A stretch of 64,000 nucleotides of DNA. Source: Phymatolithon calcareum (Eukaryota > Rhodophyta > Florideophyceae > Hapalidiales). The DNA is taken from positions 1,860,001 to 1,924,000 of the forward strand of contig OZ345367.1 of assembly GCA_977006965.1 (NCBI GenBank), read 5' to 3'. A program made the translations under genes and the position numbers. A model generated the notes under the pieces. That model was not told the origin of the DNA and did not search any database. It worked only from the letters and a program-made list of their open reading frames with translations. Shown here piece by piece: positions 10,742-22,857 of the stretch. Every line of letters starts with the position of its first letter. The first letter of the stretch is position 1.

Positions 10742-11403
10742 TTTCATAACTTTAGCTTAATCGTGTGGGCAAATAAATTCGCTCACAGCCTCGCAAATGT
10801 CAAAGCTGAAGCAGCTGTGTATGCTGGATGCTACACACCTGTTTGAAATTCCTTCATCGCTGTCCATCGTACAATGAGAATTGAACGGGGAGCGAGTAAT
10901 GAAAGGTCACACGCGCTTGAAATTAGATTCGAAACAATCGCACTCGCCAAACCGGAGTCATTGATTGTGCTTCAACTTTGTGCCGCATCCATAACAGTTC
11001 GTCCGCTGCTTCAGTGCAGGATATAGTGCGATCCGGCGCCACAGGTCTCAATAGCAGCAGGTGCTGCAGTAGCTTCCCGAAAAGAAGTGAGTCAGATCGG
11101 GAAAACGTGCGATGGTTGATGAACGATTGTGCCGGATTTCCGTATGTGTGCCACGAAACATTTATCGGATGCGACGTGATCCAGAATGGTGCATCAGAAG
11201 CAGCGCGGACTGGTTGCATTCGATAAATCGCACGTTAAATCGAACGCGAAAACCTGTTTAAGAGACGATATTCGATATATTAAACATAAATTCATTATCT
11301 TTGATATTTCGCAGACAACAGAAATGCACATATCTAGTTTCAATTTGAAAAGAGCCAATTTGTCAATTGCGAATTGCAAATGAATCTTTTCGCAGATAGC
11401 CCC
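10742..11403. other. 3' non-coding part of the piggyBac-like element
   Basis: This stretch contains AATAAA near 10772, which could serve as a poly(A) signal, and the inverted subterminal motif at 11302-11315. No supported gene lies here. Confidence 0.5.
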
Positions 11404-11413
11404 TGCACGTGGG
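11404..11413 (-). repeat. right terminal inverted repeat of the piggyBac-like element
   Basis: TGCACGTGGG, the exact inverted partner of 6502-6511. It is followed by ATAA. Confidence 0.7.
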
Positions 11414-12015
11414 ATAATGGACAATATGTTCTGCACAGGCCTCATAAAGGCAGTGCTTGTCGTATTGCGTTCACGGCTGATTGACTCTGAGATTCTGCTG
11501 TTACACTCGACAATACTGCAATAGTGAAACGATAAGGACAACGGCGGTTTTGGAAAGTACTTGAGCTCATGTGGGGGCTTTGGAAACGGAAGACATTGCG
11601 CTTAGTTACAAATGACTTAGTGTGAATGGTCCAAATTCGTGAGCCGCAATGTATGGTTGGTCTTCCGAGTTGAAACTTTTGCAGTGAGGTAATACTGCCG
11701 GCGCAGCGTTTTTGCCCTTTATATCATTTCACTATATCTGCGAGCCCCACTATGATCTCTGAGGTGAACTATGTGAAACTTCGGCTTCCTCAAGGCCCGG
11801 AAGCTACTGAATGTAAAACGAATTTTATTGCTCTAGTTTTTCAAATGATGTCAAGGAGAGGGATTAATCTTCTCTGTGGTTTGCGTTTCTTCTTCTATGT
11901 TCCTTGAATAATTTCCATCAGCAACATTATAGTCCATATCAATGACCTTGGGGGGGGGGTGCCTGCCTCTGTGGATAATATTGAAAAGATATCTTCCCGG
12001 GTCGTGAATCCGAAT
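11414..12015. other. no gene seen; G-run at about 11950
   Basis: Six hundred bases without a supported ORF. A run of nine or more G lies near 11951. Confidence 0.5.
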
Positions 12016-12525
12016 TTAGCAATCTTTCCTTGGCAAGAAAATCATCCATCTCGCTCTCGGTTGGAGACGGCTGACGTTGATGGTAGTACGGAAAGAAACT
12101 AGCGTATCACCATGGTGAGCGACTGTGTCAACCCCCAGCACTTGCACTCGACGTAGAATGCGACCTGATCTTGAGTTTATGGCTCTTGCTCGGTACACGG
12201 CCGCTTTTCTTCGATCTGCAGTAATACATAAAGCATCGCAGAAGCTGGCAAAAGTCTCAAACGAAATCTCGATTGCGCTGACCTTTCCAGTTCCCGGAAG
12301 CATAGCATTGAACAATGAAGGCGTAATAGAGCAATCAATTTTTTCAGCTCGAGTGATGTGCGAGATCATCTGCCCAGCGTCAAAAAGAGAACAATCTGTC
12401 TTCGTAGACAGTAATGATATCTGTCGGATAGTATTTGCTCGTCCCAGGAAAGCGAAGGTTCTTGAAAGCTCAGGATGAGGCGCCTCCAGAGCTCGTACAG
12501 AAGCGATGTTGGCGAAAAGAAGCAC
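12016..12525 (-). CDS. unrecognised ORF
   Basis: A 169-codon minus-strand ORF with balanced composition, including TDCSLFDAGQMISHI and RILRRVQVLGVDTVAHHGD. An overlapping plus-strand ORF (12125-12478) is the less likely frame because it is Arg/Ser-rich. No family was recognised. It lies between two DNA transposons and may be transposon debris or an exon. Confidence 0.3.
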   Translation of the reverse strand: MLLFANIASVRALEAPHPELSRTFAFLGRANTIRQISLLSTKTDCSLFDAGQMISHITRAEKIDCSITPSLFNAMLPGTGKVSAIEISFETFASFCDALCITADRRKAAVYRARAINSRSGRILRRVQVLGVDTVAHHGDTLVSFRTTINVSRLQPRARWMIFLPRKDC

Positions 12526-12872
12526 ACGCTAGAGGGAAACTTCTGATGCAGACGAAGGTCCACGCACAATTTCTTCGCTTGCTCGTGATAGCGCTGTATT
12601 TTGCATTACCTGACGTTCTATAATATCGAATTTTATCATGAGAGCCGCATGCGACTCTTGCAGCTCTACTATATCCGCCTCCCGGGTATGCAATGCACAG
12701 CAACCGCTGTCTCTCTGATTACCTTATTCATCCCGGAAATGGGAGGCTGCCACCAAGTCTGCACCTTGAATTTCTTCCCTTTTTCGCGTGGGTGTTGGAT
12801 GTTCGACAGTTTCATGCCTTGCAAGCAAGCAATAATGCCAAGGTCCCGCATTAAGTGTTCAATTATAACTAT

Positions 12873-14729
12873 TGTCTATTTTACGGAACTTTTCCCTCAA
12901 TTGAGGGAAGAGATTCATTTAATTTTTTGCTCATGAAAGTTACTCCCTATGAAGCGCATCAACTGTGCCAAGCTCATAGATGTCTTCAGCATGCTTAGTG
13001 AAGCAGTTCCTAAAAGTAGAAATGTCGCAAATATATATTGTGGCACTATGAAGCGTATTACATTGTGAGAACACAATGGTCGAGGTCTTGCATTTTCAAA
13101 CTCTGCAGTTGTTTTGCACAACAAAAGTAGTCATCATGACCTCTACAATCATCCTTTTACCTTTTTTAGGCGTAACCTGGGTCCAACACTGCTCTCGAAG
13201 GCAAATGTACGCTCTGGCGCGGCTGAACCTCGACAAGTAATGCGCTTGTCAAATGGTATCGAAGACTTGCTCTCCCGGCACGTCACAAAACCTTCACTTC
13301 GTCATGTGCTGCTGACATTCTGCATGGCCACCAGAGAATAACAGCTAGCTAACAACCTAGAAAATCACCAGCAGAGTTAGATGGCCCCTATGAACTATAG
13401 GCGCACTTGTTGAATCTCTGCAGAGTCAGCACTCACTAAGTATGAATACACACATGCAATGCGCCGCATACCGGCATACGCGACCATAATGCAGCACATA
13501 ACTGTCATTCCGTGGGCCATCTCGCCTTCAAAATCTCTTCGACACAGTGTGCTTTCTGTGGTCATTTGTGGGATCGACATAATCTTGACCGAGGTGAACA
13601 GCGGTACTGCGCAAAGTACATGTCGCCAAATTCACTTGATTGATCTCTGAATGAAATCAAGCGGAGGTATTCGGCCCCCGGCATCCCTGTTTCGGAAGAC
13701 GAAGGGCCAGGGAGATACTTCTTCGGCCTGGTAGATTCGCCCCTTTCTTCTCAGCTTAGCGGACGTCCAAGCAGCAAATTTTCGCAGATAACTTGGGGAA
13801 ACATCGTCACCACATAATCGTACTTCGAAGGAAGTCCAATACCACAAATCTCGAATAAGAAATCTCTGTTTAGAGTGCGAAGTTTCCACAACTGAGAATA
13901 AAATCGTCTCTAAAACGAACGTATAACTTCCGCTTATACCTTGGGACCCAATGAGCGCACGTATTCGGCTCGCGGTCGGGCGTGATGTCATCAAGTTCCC
14001 GGTGCGATGTTTGGTCTCAAGGGCCTTGTAAGACTTACGCAAGAGTGCTCGAAAGAGGGCGTTTAGGGCTTCTGAAAGTTGTATCGAAGCTTTTATGCCC
14101 TTCTGAGGAGCATGTGAGCGCGACTGTAGACGATGAACAAGCGTTTCGCGATGAAGATTGGCAAGAATGAAAACTGTAAGCAGGCCTGAGCGGTAACGCG
14201 CTTTCCCGATCTTTGCTCGGTTCAAGCTTTTCAGCGTCTGTAATGTCATCGTCAGCGTTCTCTGCCTTGACGTTGACAATGTGGACTGTCTTAATCTTAG
14301 TCTTCTTCAGTGGATGACGAATCAGAACCCATTTCATGCGATGAAACATGCTCGCGCAACCATTGACTTTTCCCCGAGTACATTCTAAACCATACTACTC
14401 ACCTTTTCTGTCTTCGAAATGGCTCCGTATAGTCTGGAGCACTCTGCAAGACCTCCTACAGATGCTGGATTGGTGTGTACTGATGTACCGACCGCGCGCG
14501 GCTGGTTTTTCTCCTGGAATGGCAGGTCCGGTACTTCTGCGTGACCAACATATTTTCGTTTCTAGCGCCGAACGAAGCGAATTTAAGGTAGTACTGTGGA
14601 TTCTCCTCGGACAGAAGATGAGCCAGGCTTTACGAATATGGCGTGAGCGATCTGTTTCTAATTTTCTCTATTGATTTTTTCGAGCTTTCAAATCGCCCCT
14701 CAATTGAGGGGGTTCGTAAAATAGACACT
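12873..14729. mobile_element. TIR element with palindromic subterminal hairpins
   Basis: The left end reads TTGTCTATTTTACGGAAC followed by a palindrome centred on CCCTCAATTGAGGG. The right end, inverted, reads GTGTCTATTTTACGAAC followed by the same palindrome. TA flanks both ends (12870-12872 and 14729-14730), so a TA target is plausible but a longer CTA/ACTA duplication cannot be excluded. The element is about 1.86 kb, and superfamily is undecided. Possible minus-strand coding lies at 13632-14349. Confidence 0.6.
13632..14349 (-). CDS. possible coding region of the TIR element
   Basis: Two overlapping minus-strand frames are open here: 14349-14035 (MKWVLIRHPLKKTKIKTVHI and an acidic stretch) and 14279-13632 (ending in SYLRKFAAWTSAKLRRKGRI). 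They may be halves of one frame-shifted protein. I recognise no transposase signature, so the link to the element rests on location only. Confidence 0.3.
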
Positions 14730-15196
14730 AGAGCTGTGTTCTGAGCAGAATTTCCACTATTCGGAAAAACCGTCGACGACTGTTCATCGCCGACGATAAA
14801 TTGTACGACCAAAATTGCTGTCCAAACGACCGCAGTAATACACGACTACAGTTGTTCAGAGTCCATTTGGCTGATCGAAATTACGCATAACTTGGATCAT
14901 GAGACAGCAGCCAAATCAAACCAGCCGTCTGCCTGCACGGGATGGATGCGGGCAAAAAAAGAAGGCGCAGCCGATACTGATTTCAGATTGCAAACCTTAC
15001 AGAACCGCCAAGAGAAGCAAACATTACTTCACCGCGAAATGATGCAGCGATAACAGATGATCTTCATTCTGTACGGCCGGTAGCTGTCCTTTACCCCTGT
15101 GATTCCGAGGAACGACAGAACAGCGAAAGGATTCCAAGTTCAGCGATATCTATATCGTCGCATCGAAGGGTTACTCCAGCCGACGACAACGGAGAA

Positions 15197-18100
15197 TTGT
15201 CAGTATCAGATCAAATGCATATTTTGAGAGAAACCGTGCTCGTTGCACCTGTTTTATCCACAGCGGAAAGTGTGTTCCAGGCTGAGTGCACAAGCATCGA
15301 TGAAGAGAATGACGCCAGCTCTGACGGGGATTGTATAGTATCCTCAGAGATTTCGACCGCTCTTAGCAATACGAGCGAACAAGTCGATAATATCGCCGAA
15401 AACAGCGATATCGTACTGGGTAATTGGAGAGTTTTGTGGGCATTGCTAGTAACTAATGGCAATAACAAGCTCACAAAAGTACAGTACCAGTCCATGCGTG
15501 TTCTCATTGACGCCATTATCCGAAGCTCAAGCTCTTCATGGAAAGCGAGAACAAATGAGATTCGGCTCTCCTGCGATGATATGAAATTTAGAAGCAGTAT
15601 TCCACATTTTTCTACCCTGCACAAGACGTACCGACCGCTGCTTTTCAATCGAGTACTTCCTAGATGCAAAACTCTTTACCTCCCGGTGAACAGTGCCAAA
15701 GCCGGTGCGAATACAAGAGCAGTCAGAAGCAGTGTGGAAGTAATTTGTCAAAGCGAATACGCGCGCGCGGATATTTCTACAGGGCCAGTTTGGGCACTGA
15801 TGAAGTCCACCTCGCTGCAGGCGAACAGAAACACAGGGAACGGCTCATCAGAAGCACCATCAGTGTCAACATCTGCATGCATCGACATATGGCCCTTAAT
15901 GGCGGCAAGGAACTGGTTTTATGGTGGACAAAAAGTGCTGTTTGTCGACAAAACTGTAGACCCGACCATCAACTCCTCTTTCGCAGAGGGTGGAGATGTG
16001 GTTGCCGTGACAATTTCTTCCGGAAGCTCCCCGCTTGCAGAACAGGTTCAGCGATGCTTTCATTCGCCAATCACATCTCCTGCTCCATCCGGATCCAAGG
16101 TGCTTCAAGGTACTATCATCCACACTTGGACTGTACACCACTTAAAGCGTCTTGGTGAAATACAGTTTTCAGACCACGGCAGCAGTAATGAACTAAGCGT
16201 CCGCGACAGCAAATTATCACAGCTCTTCAAATATGTGCCGTATGTCTCTCCGTCAGATAAAGTCACCGTTGCGATTCTTGAACTTCCAGACGAAGAGGAT
16301 GCCCATGTAGAAAATGACCTCGGCATGTTTCTCAACGAACGGCCGAGGCAAAGTCATGTCTCTGCCAGAATGTCTGAAGCGTTGAAGAAAAGAAGGGCGC
16401 CCTTGCGACAACGGAGGCTAGATGTTGAGGCGGCTTGGCAAGAATGGAAGAAACCTATCATCAAGCCAGGTGATTTTATTACAATGATTGCTCCTCCAAT
16501 GACGCTGCAACCATCTCAGGATGGACAAAATCGAGCATCTCCAAGTACGTTACTCACCAATGTGGACCGGCAATCTCGCATGTGTATAGTTACCCGATTT
16601 GGGAGGAGCACGAGGAAAACTTTCGTCACCTATTTTGGGTTCCTGGAGGCGTAGAAATTACACGGTATTCAACCGAAATCGAGAATGACCAAGAGCGACT
16701 GCGAGCCTTTCGCAGTTTGTTTTCTGCGATCCCACATCTTCAATTACTTGTCTCCGTTCGTGCAATTTCTCTAGTTTCAGTTCACTCTGGATTACGCGGG
16801 TGCTCCACGTATACTCCCGTCAGCAGCGTAGGAATTCTTGCTTCAGGAGAGCCGTACGCTGTGTATCGATTTTTGTTGTACTGGGACAGATTTGAGGTAC
16901 AGACCGGAAAATCAGCATCAGGTGATGGGTTTTATCTGGTCTGCCTGAATCTACCATTGGCATCAAGATCATCTCCAAGCGCAGTTCGAATTCTAAGTCT
17001 AACCCCCCCTGGAGTTGAAGGAGATAACATTTTGCGATTGATACTCGACGATATCTCACTTGGCATGACTAAGGGATTCCTCGACTTCTATGCAGATGAT
17101 GTACAGCGGCGGTTTTTTCTGGACCTAGTCGGTTTTATTGGAGACACACCAGCATTAAACCACTACCTTGATGTCCTTGGTCACAATGCAGCAGCCTGCT
17201 GTCTCCTCTGTCGTTTCTCTCGTGGATCTCAGACACTACTTGGAAGCCGATACACGACGAGGGGATGTCATGGAATGGCTTCTCATGCCTGTAGGGGCTA
17301 CTTTCAACACACAGCAGTGCGAGTCTGCGGTGCGAAGACCAAAGCAGGTCGGTTTCTTGGGATGAAGCCATCTTTAAGTGCAAGCGAAAAAGTGCCGTAT
17401 AGTTTTCGTGCTGTCTTTCTTTCCACCCAGTTTACTATTCCACGAACAAGCACAAACCAACCTGTCGTCATCCACTAATTTGATCCATACAAAGCGTGCT
17501 TCATAGCTCCAGATCATCTCCTCCGTGGGCAATTTCGCGACTTCCTTAATCTTGCTTTGAAATTATTGCCGTCGCATAACCACAGAATGGCTTGCGAAGC
17601 GTTCATGCTAACGTTCCTCAACGAGTCTGGGCTCCCCTTGCAGAACAGACTAGTTGACTTCTACAAAAAGTCCCTATACAGTATGTCTATCAGCGATTTG
17701 TACTCTCTATCTATCGTTGCGGAGAGAATTCTAAGTTGTGGAGCTCGACGCGCGTCAGCTCACCAACCGCAAAACCACATACCCCCCAAATGCAAATTAT
17801 CTGTAACGTTGGTTGGATCCTGTTCGGCTCTCATCGCTCGTATGTGGCATTTCCCGCAATTTGAAATTGATGGCGCTCAAGCAGTCTCATCTTTCGAAGA
17901 AGATCGTGGCCAAGTCCATGTAAACAACTGCAGACCATGACAGAATCACACCTGGACATGATTGCGAATGTTTGCAGTATGAAGGATTCCGACGTTATTT
18001 TGCTTGAAAATCCAAGGTGCCCACTCCAGAAGCGAAGCGAGCTGTCCAATATTCAACGTGAAGCACTAATCGCTATTCGAACGATAGATAAGCCAAACGT

Positions 18101-18807
18101 GCACCGACTGCTGGAGCTCGTGTATAAAACCCTCCCCATGATTGGCTTCATCGGTCGAGTAGGTGAGCTGGTCCTTGAACGGACTCACAAGGACTTGAAG
18201 CGAGCTATCAGACAGTACAATAACGGAGATATTCAAGTCCATGCCATGCGGGGTTCTGCCCTCAATGATTGGCAGGGTCCTCTTACTATGCTCTCGGAAG
18301 GATCGCTCGGAGAAGAGGAGAGTGCACTTGGTGGTTTATTCCGGCTATTCGCTGGACGGGAGGCGCTTCAAGAAGTCAATGGAATCCCGAGTCCGGCCAG
18401 CTTGCAAACGGCCTTTCGACCAATGGGCCCATCCGGTTGCTTTCCAAGGGAGCTTCTGTCTCTAGGGAGGATACAGGACGCAGGGAGAAGACCAAGCAAG
18501 GTGTATTCATGACGAAGTGAATAACGCCCTGGAGAACGTGAACCATTGTCCATCCGTTCGACAACTTGCATTTCGCCTCCGAGAAGCTTATGGGGATGAG
18601 CTGAACCTATTCAAAATCCGGTACAGCAACAGAGTATCTTCATCTCCATGGAAAACCACCTGCGGGGTGCAGTTCAACCGGGGAGACATTCTGCAGATCC
18701 TTACTTACGGTCCGAAAGAACCTCATTTCCACCACCCATTCGTCTGCCAAGTCAACTGGATGGATAGCGTTCCTCATTGGCAGGCAAGCAGCGGTACTTC
18801 GCTTTGA
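15197..18807 (+). pseudogene. Plavaka/CACTA-like transposase, broken
   Basis: Five plus-strand ORFs read as one damaged protein. The first (15197-16654) has an acidic N-terminus. The second (16582-17478) holds FFLDLVGFIGDTPALNHYLD followed by HNAAACCLLCRF, the D-x-P-A and Cys-pair region typical of Tnp2/Plavaka-type transposases. An in-frame TAA at 17476-17478 is followed by FDPYKACFIAPDHLLRGQFR, which continues the protein into 17557-17940. A frame change at an ATGA overlap leads to 17937-18512 (KPNVHRLLELV, ELVLERTHKDLKRAI, NDWQGPL). A last shift leads to 18517-18807. Superfamily assignment is from remembered motif patterns, without a search. Retained introns could explain some breaks, but no convincing sites were seen. 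Confidence 0.55.
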
Positions 18808-19201
18808 TGCGTTGAGCATTTCGTTTCACTTTCTCCGCCCATAGGCGACACAATACTTCTAGCATCTGTCCGTCTTTGTGAATCAATATCTGTCCCTCCC
18901 CCAAATGACAGCATGTTTGTGCGATGCAGGGTACGCTTAGGAGATTCCCCTTCACTGATAACAAATGATTCCAGTATTTGATCAAGCGGAGCTCTGCATG
19001 ACTGCTCCGACTCAAAATGCACCCCAGATTCTCAAGGAGTGTCTGTCTTCCACAACGGGCCAATTTCTCCCCTTCTAGGTGCAATTTTCTTGGCCTTGAG
19101 AAGAGGCAAAGGCTTTCCTCCTCGACAACGCTAGTAAACACATTCACAGTTTCCAATACAGTTCGCCGAGAAGTAGTTATATTTAAAATGGAAGCTGTCA
19201 C
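18752..19201 (-). CDS. unrecognised ORF
   Basis: A 149-codon minus-strand ORF overlapping the 3' tail of the transposase pseudogene. It has reasonable composition (TVLETVNVFTSVVEEESLCL) but no family I know. It may be a chance ORF. Confidence 0.2.
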   Translation of the reverse strand: MTASILNITTSRRTVLETVNVFTSVVEEESLCLFSRPRKLHLEGEKLARCGRQTLLENLGCILSRSSHAELRLIKYWNHLLSVKGNLLSVPCIAQTCCHLGEGQILIHKDGQMLEVLCRLWAEKVKRNAQRIKAKYRCLPANEERYPSS

Positions 19202-19973
19202 TTTTTTGAACGCAACTGCAACTTAACAACCCGGGCAGAAGTTCTGCTTCTCTCCCGTGCGCCTGTAGTGCACGCCAGGACTCCGTAAAAAGACTCTCCT
19301 CTCTCATGGTACTTCAGTGCACGCCAGCATTCATTAAAAAAGCTTCACTCCCTATCGATGAGAACCGTTCGGCGCTACAGCCGTCGTGCGAAATCTCTGG
19401 CTTCACTCCCATCTCCAAGTGCCGAAGTCGCCCGCATTTTGAAAATACATATCAGCTGCGCGGTGCCGACCTGGGGCTCATGTTTGAGCAAAATGAGCCT
19501 CCATGGCGAGCACGTATGGCACTCGCTGTTAGCGCCAGAATGTAACCGGTTGCGGCAGGGTAGCCTGACGCACTCATGGAAAAATCTCATCTCTTCATGA
19601 ACTATCATATATGTTCGAATTGGAAATGGACATGGCGCCCCTAATTAGGTCCTCGTCTTCGACCGCTAGCCCTAAACTCGACGTCGAGTTAATGTTGGAT
19701 GATATGTAGTGCAAGTCCATGCATATAGATGTATCATCCTAGGGACGCTAAAATATGACTTCGATTGTACTATCAGCATTGCTGCAGTTCGACTGCATTA
19801 CACATTTTCTCGGCTGAAAATATACTGTCCTGGCCACCATGCAGGTAATGTCGGGCATCAATTTTCCAGAGTCAGTAGCCTCCGATGGGATAATATGCTT
19901 CGACGATTGTCATACGACGGTATTTCTAACGCCAGGAGAAAATATCGCTCCCCCAGTGATGCGGGAAAAAGGA
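19202..19973. other. spacer with an imperfect tandem repeat
   Basis: Two neighbouring units near 19245-19340 share GTGCACGCCAG followed by a run of A and CTC-rich sequence (about 48 bp each, imperfect). No supported gene lies here. Similarity to block B starts at 19974. Confidence 0.35.
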
Positions 19974-20077
19974 ACCAAGAATTATTTTCTCAATTTCTTG
20001 TTTTCCCTGTTGGGAAACATACGTTCACCTTCACCGCCATCTTTGAAGCGCTCACACTAGCGGATGAAAATTTTAAT

Positions 20078-22231
20078 GAGGAAATTCACTACATGGCCAC
20101 CCTCGCCGAACCTACTACTCACCTCTAGCGCTAGTACGCTTCGCTATAGCCAAGCGTACTCTCAAAACTCCCTCTAGCCAAAACTTGTACTCATCCGTTT
20201 GTCAAAGCAATCTATGCGACACTGAAATTTACTGCGCGCACTGCTCTCTACGCTTTAGATCCTCGTCGGAAGTAGCATCTCCGTCATCTCAGGCGGTAAG
20301 GTCGATGATCATGGATTGAGCCGCTTTGTCGATGTGTTTTCGTTTCGCCACGACGACGTTGTGAATGTTTGGTCTCCCGCATGTCTGCGAAATGCGACCA
20401 GTGTTTCCGCACGAGGAGCAGTGACGGGCCCTCATTTCAGACGGCAAGTAGGGCTTCTTGCACATGCGACCCGACTTAGCCACAAGGTCCCACGGCATAA
20501 AATCATCCTGTACGAGCTGGTCTTCAGTGACTGCAATACGCGTGATGCTGTCCGCAAGCTGATTGGCCCATGTTCTCAACGTCCATACGTCTCCGAACCT
20601 CTGCTCGTTCCACGGGTCGAACGACACCCGATGTTGAACAAAGCGGCTAGAAGCGTAAAATAGTGCAGAGAAGACGTGAATACATGGCCGTTGGTGCTTT
20701 TCAAAGTGGCGACAGGAGCATGTAACACGGTAATCGCTACTAACTGTCATATTGAATGGGGCCTCTTCACTGCGAACAACACAGCTGAGCGCGCTACTTT
20801 TGATGACCTTGGTCTCCACAGGCAGCTTCTCTGCTTGGACGAATTTTTCCGTCATAATCTTGTAAGCCATGCGGCGTCCTTTGAAGCGATCATCGTACAT
20901 GCGCCCGATTACAGAGGCCAAAAGATTGCAGATTAGTTCTGCAGACACTTTGAAAATTGTACTTTTGGTCTGCTTAGAGTTGTTACAGCTTACGATACCA
21001 TGCAGGGTAGACCACGACGAAGGAACTCGAACGTTGCGCACGTGTGAATTCGCTCCAAGAAGCACGTCACTAGCTGCTCATGAGCTACTCTCGCAGCTGA
21101 TACGCGTACTACTCAGTTACGGCGCAGACAAATGACCAAAGGACTGTACGATATGCATCGCTGTGCTTTATGTCAGCAGACCTTAGGTTCTTCCAAATCA
21201 CGTCTTGTGCTTGTTTTATTGCAGGACGAGAGCAGGTCTGACACCTCAATCGAGTCCAGGCCTGGAGCGCCGTCTGATATCACGAACATAATATTGGGGA
21301 AACATAAAATGCAGTTGACGAGAAAATTGGTCCAGCTGAATGCGCTCCCTCTGCGCGATGCCGATGGCCAGAGTGGTTACCTGACTGTTGGCATTATATG
21401 TCGTTAGCTTGAAAAGCTGACCCTGCATCATGGAGTTCAGGTGGGCCGCATCATTACTGAAAAAACCGTTGAAGGCCGCCCCGGTGTCCATCGCGCCCTT
21501 TGGACAACAAAAACGCATTGAAGCTGCTGTTGTGTCGTCCCAGAGAGAGGAGTTGTTGCAAGCTTGTACAATCATCGGGGTCTCACTGTTGTACTGCGGC
21601 CAGGTACGAGCTCAGTACTCTGATTTTCGCGAGGTGGTGGACATCCGTGCCCTGCTTGGAAGTCACTATGTTGTGCGCGTTTGCTGGGTTTAGAACGATC
21701 CCAGATTGTTTGCGGACCATCTCTCTGAGTTTTACGTCGCTTCAACAGACTCGGTCTTTTGTTGCAATGAAATAATTCAGAACAGGCGGCGGCCGCGCGA
21801 GTATGTGCGCTCCCTCACATGGCCTCCAACGCAGCTATGTCCCGAAAATTTGGTGATACTGACGGCGCCAATGCTCAGCAGCACGCTGAAGTAAGTGCAA
21901 GCTGTGCGCTGACTAAAGATGAGTTTCAGGCGCTTTTTGATGCGCTTCTCCACCAGGTACGCCTTGCACATCGACCCCTTGTGGGAGATCACGACGTTGA
22001 CGGCGTCGTCAAGGCTTGATCGAGAGTAGTCACCCAGCTGCAGCACGAGCTCCTTTTCTATGATTTCGGAGTGGTTAATGAGGGAATGCTGTGTGTTGAG
22101 CGTAGCAGATGAATACGGCATCGTTCTTACAGAGCGCCGTCGTATTCGAAACGGATGAGTAGTAGATTTGGTTAGAGATGGCCATACACTGAATTTTTCT
22201 AATTTTTAGTGGCCATGTAATGAATTTCCTC
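20078..22231 (-). mobile_element. MULE (Mutator-like element), copy A
   Basis: The left end GAGGAAATTCACTACATGGC (20078) is repeated inverted, with one mismatch, at 22209-22231. Flanks on both sides contain AATTTTAA, a possible degenerate 8-9 bp target duplication. The same element sits at the same place in block B, so it inserted before the duplication. The minus-strand transposase relic inside confirms the superfamily. Confidence 0.75.
20289..22121 (-). pseudogene. MULE transposase
   Basis: Minus-strand pieces in order. The N-terminal DNA-binding-like region (22121-21777) reads VVISHKGSMCKAYLVEKRIK. Part of the MULE catalytic domain (21575-21246) reads HLNSMMQGQLFKLTTYNANS then TTLAIGIAQRE. 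A SWIM zinc finger reads CSCRHFEKHQRPCIH (about 20700). A C-terminal zinc knuckle reads CSSCGNTGRISQTC, where the usual His is Arg; copy B keeps the His. The order matches MULE/MuDR proteins (MULE domain, SWIM, CCHC). Frames are broken and a middle section present in copy B (about 50100-50500) is missing here. Confidence 0.75.
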
Positions 22232-22857
22232 GAATTTTAAATATATCGTTTGCACCGATGGGACTACATTCAGTTTCAAAAAACTGCGTAGAAAGAAGTG
22301 AAAATTTTTCAAGTATTAGGTCTGCAAAAGCTTAAAGAAAACCACAGATTTCGGAGCAATTATCTCCAGAAGCAATGGTCTTTGAACGGTACTTCCAGCA
22401 TTATATAAAAAAGCTTATCTTGTTTATTTCAAACAGTTTCGGCTTCTTGTCGGCGCACAACAGGAATTTTACTATATTTTTCTCCTTTTCCTTTCCTGAT
22501 TAAAAACGTATTGTTCTGGCGGATGAACTTTGCCGCCACCTAGACCTTAGACAATTTTCGAATTTCTGTAATAGTATACAACGGTTCTAAAATTTTGACA
22601 TAGGCAACATGAAACTCATCTAGTCGTTTTCAAGATAACTGAACGTCTTTGTAGTCGATTCTTTTTCAGGATCGGAATTACATACGTGCTCTACAATCCT
22701 CATTTCATCACATTTCTTCGATTGTTTTTGATGTTATTCTGCTTTATTTCCTTTCTATAACAGTTTTCGAATTGCGAAGAACATATTTAGAAGTGGACTT
22801 AAACTGCGCGTTTAAAGAGCTGTACCGATTTTCGAAGGAATTCTCTGCAGAGACTTT

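Larger units (their letters stand above)
6502..11413 (+). mobile_element. piggyBac-like DNA transposon with embedded nuclease
   Basis: A 4912-bp element bounded by a perfect 10-bp terminal inverted repeat: CCCACGTGCA at 6502-6511 and TGCACGTGGG at 11404-11413. Flanking tetranucleotides are ATAG and ATAA, an imperfect match to each other and near the TTAA typical of piggyBac. A 14-bp subterminal sequence TCTGCGAAATATCA (6564-6577) recurs inverted at 11302-11315. Starting with CCC is usual for piggyBac. The single gene inside runs plus-strand from 6727 to 10741. A 612-bp MITE is nested in it, so the parent element was about 4.3 kb. Confidence 0.75.

Noticed and set aside
15197-18807. Five separate genes
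   Set aside because: The ORFs run in protein order with family motifs continuing across the breaks, including through the TAA at 17476, so they are one damaged gene.
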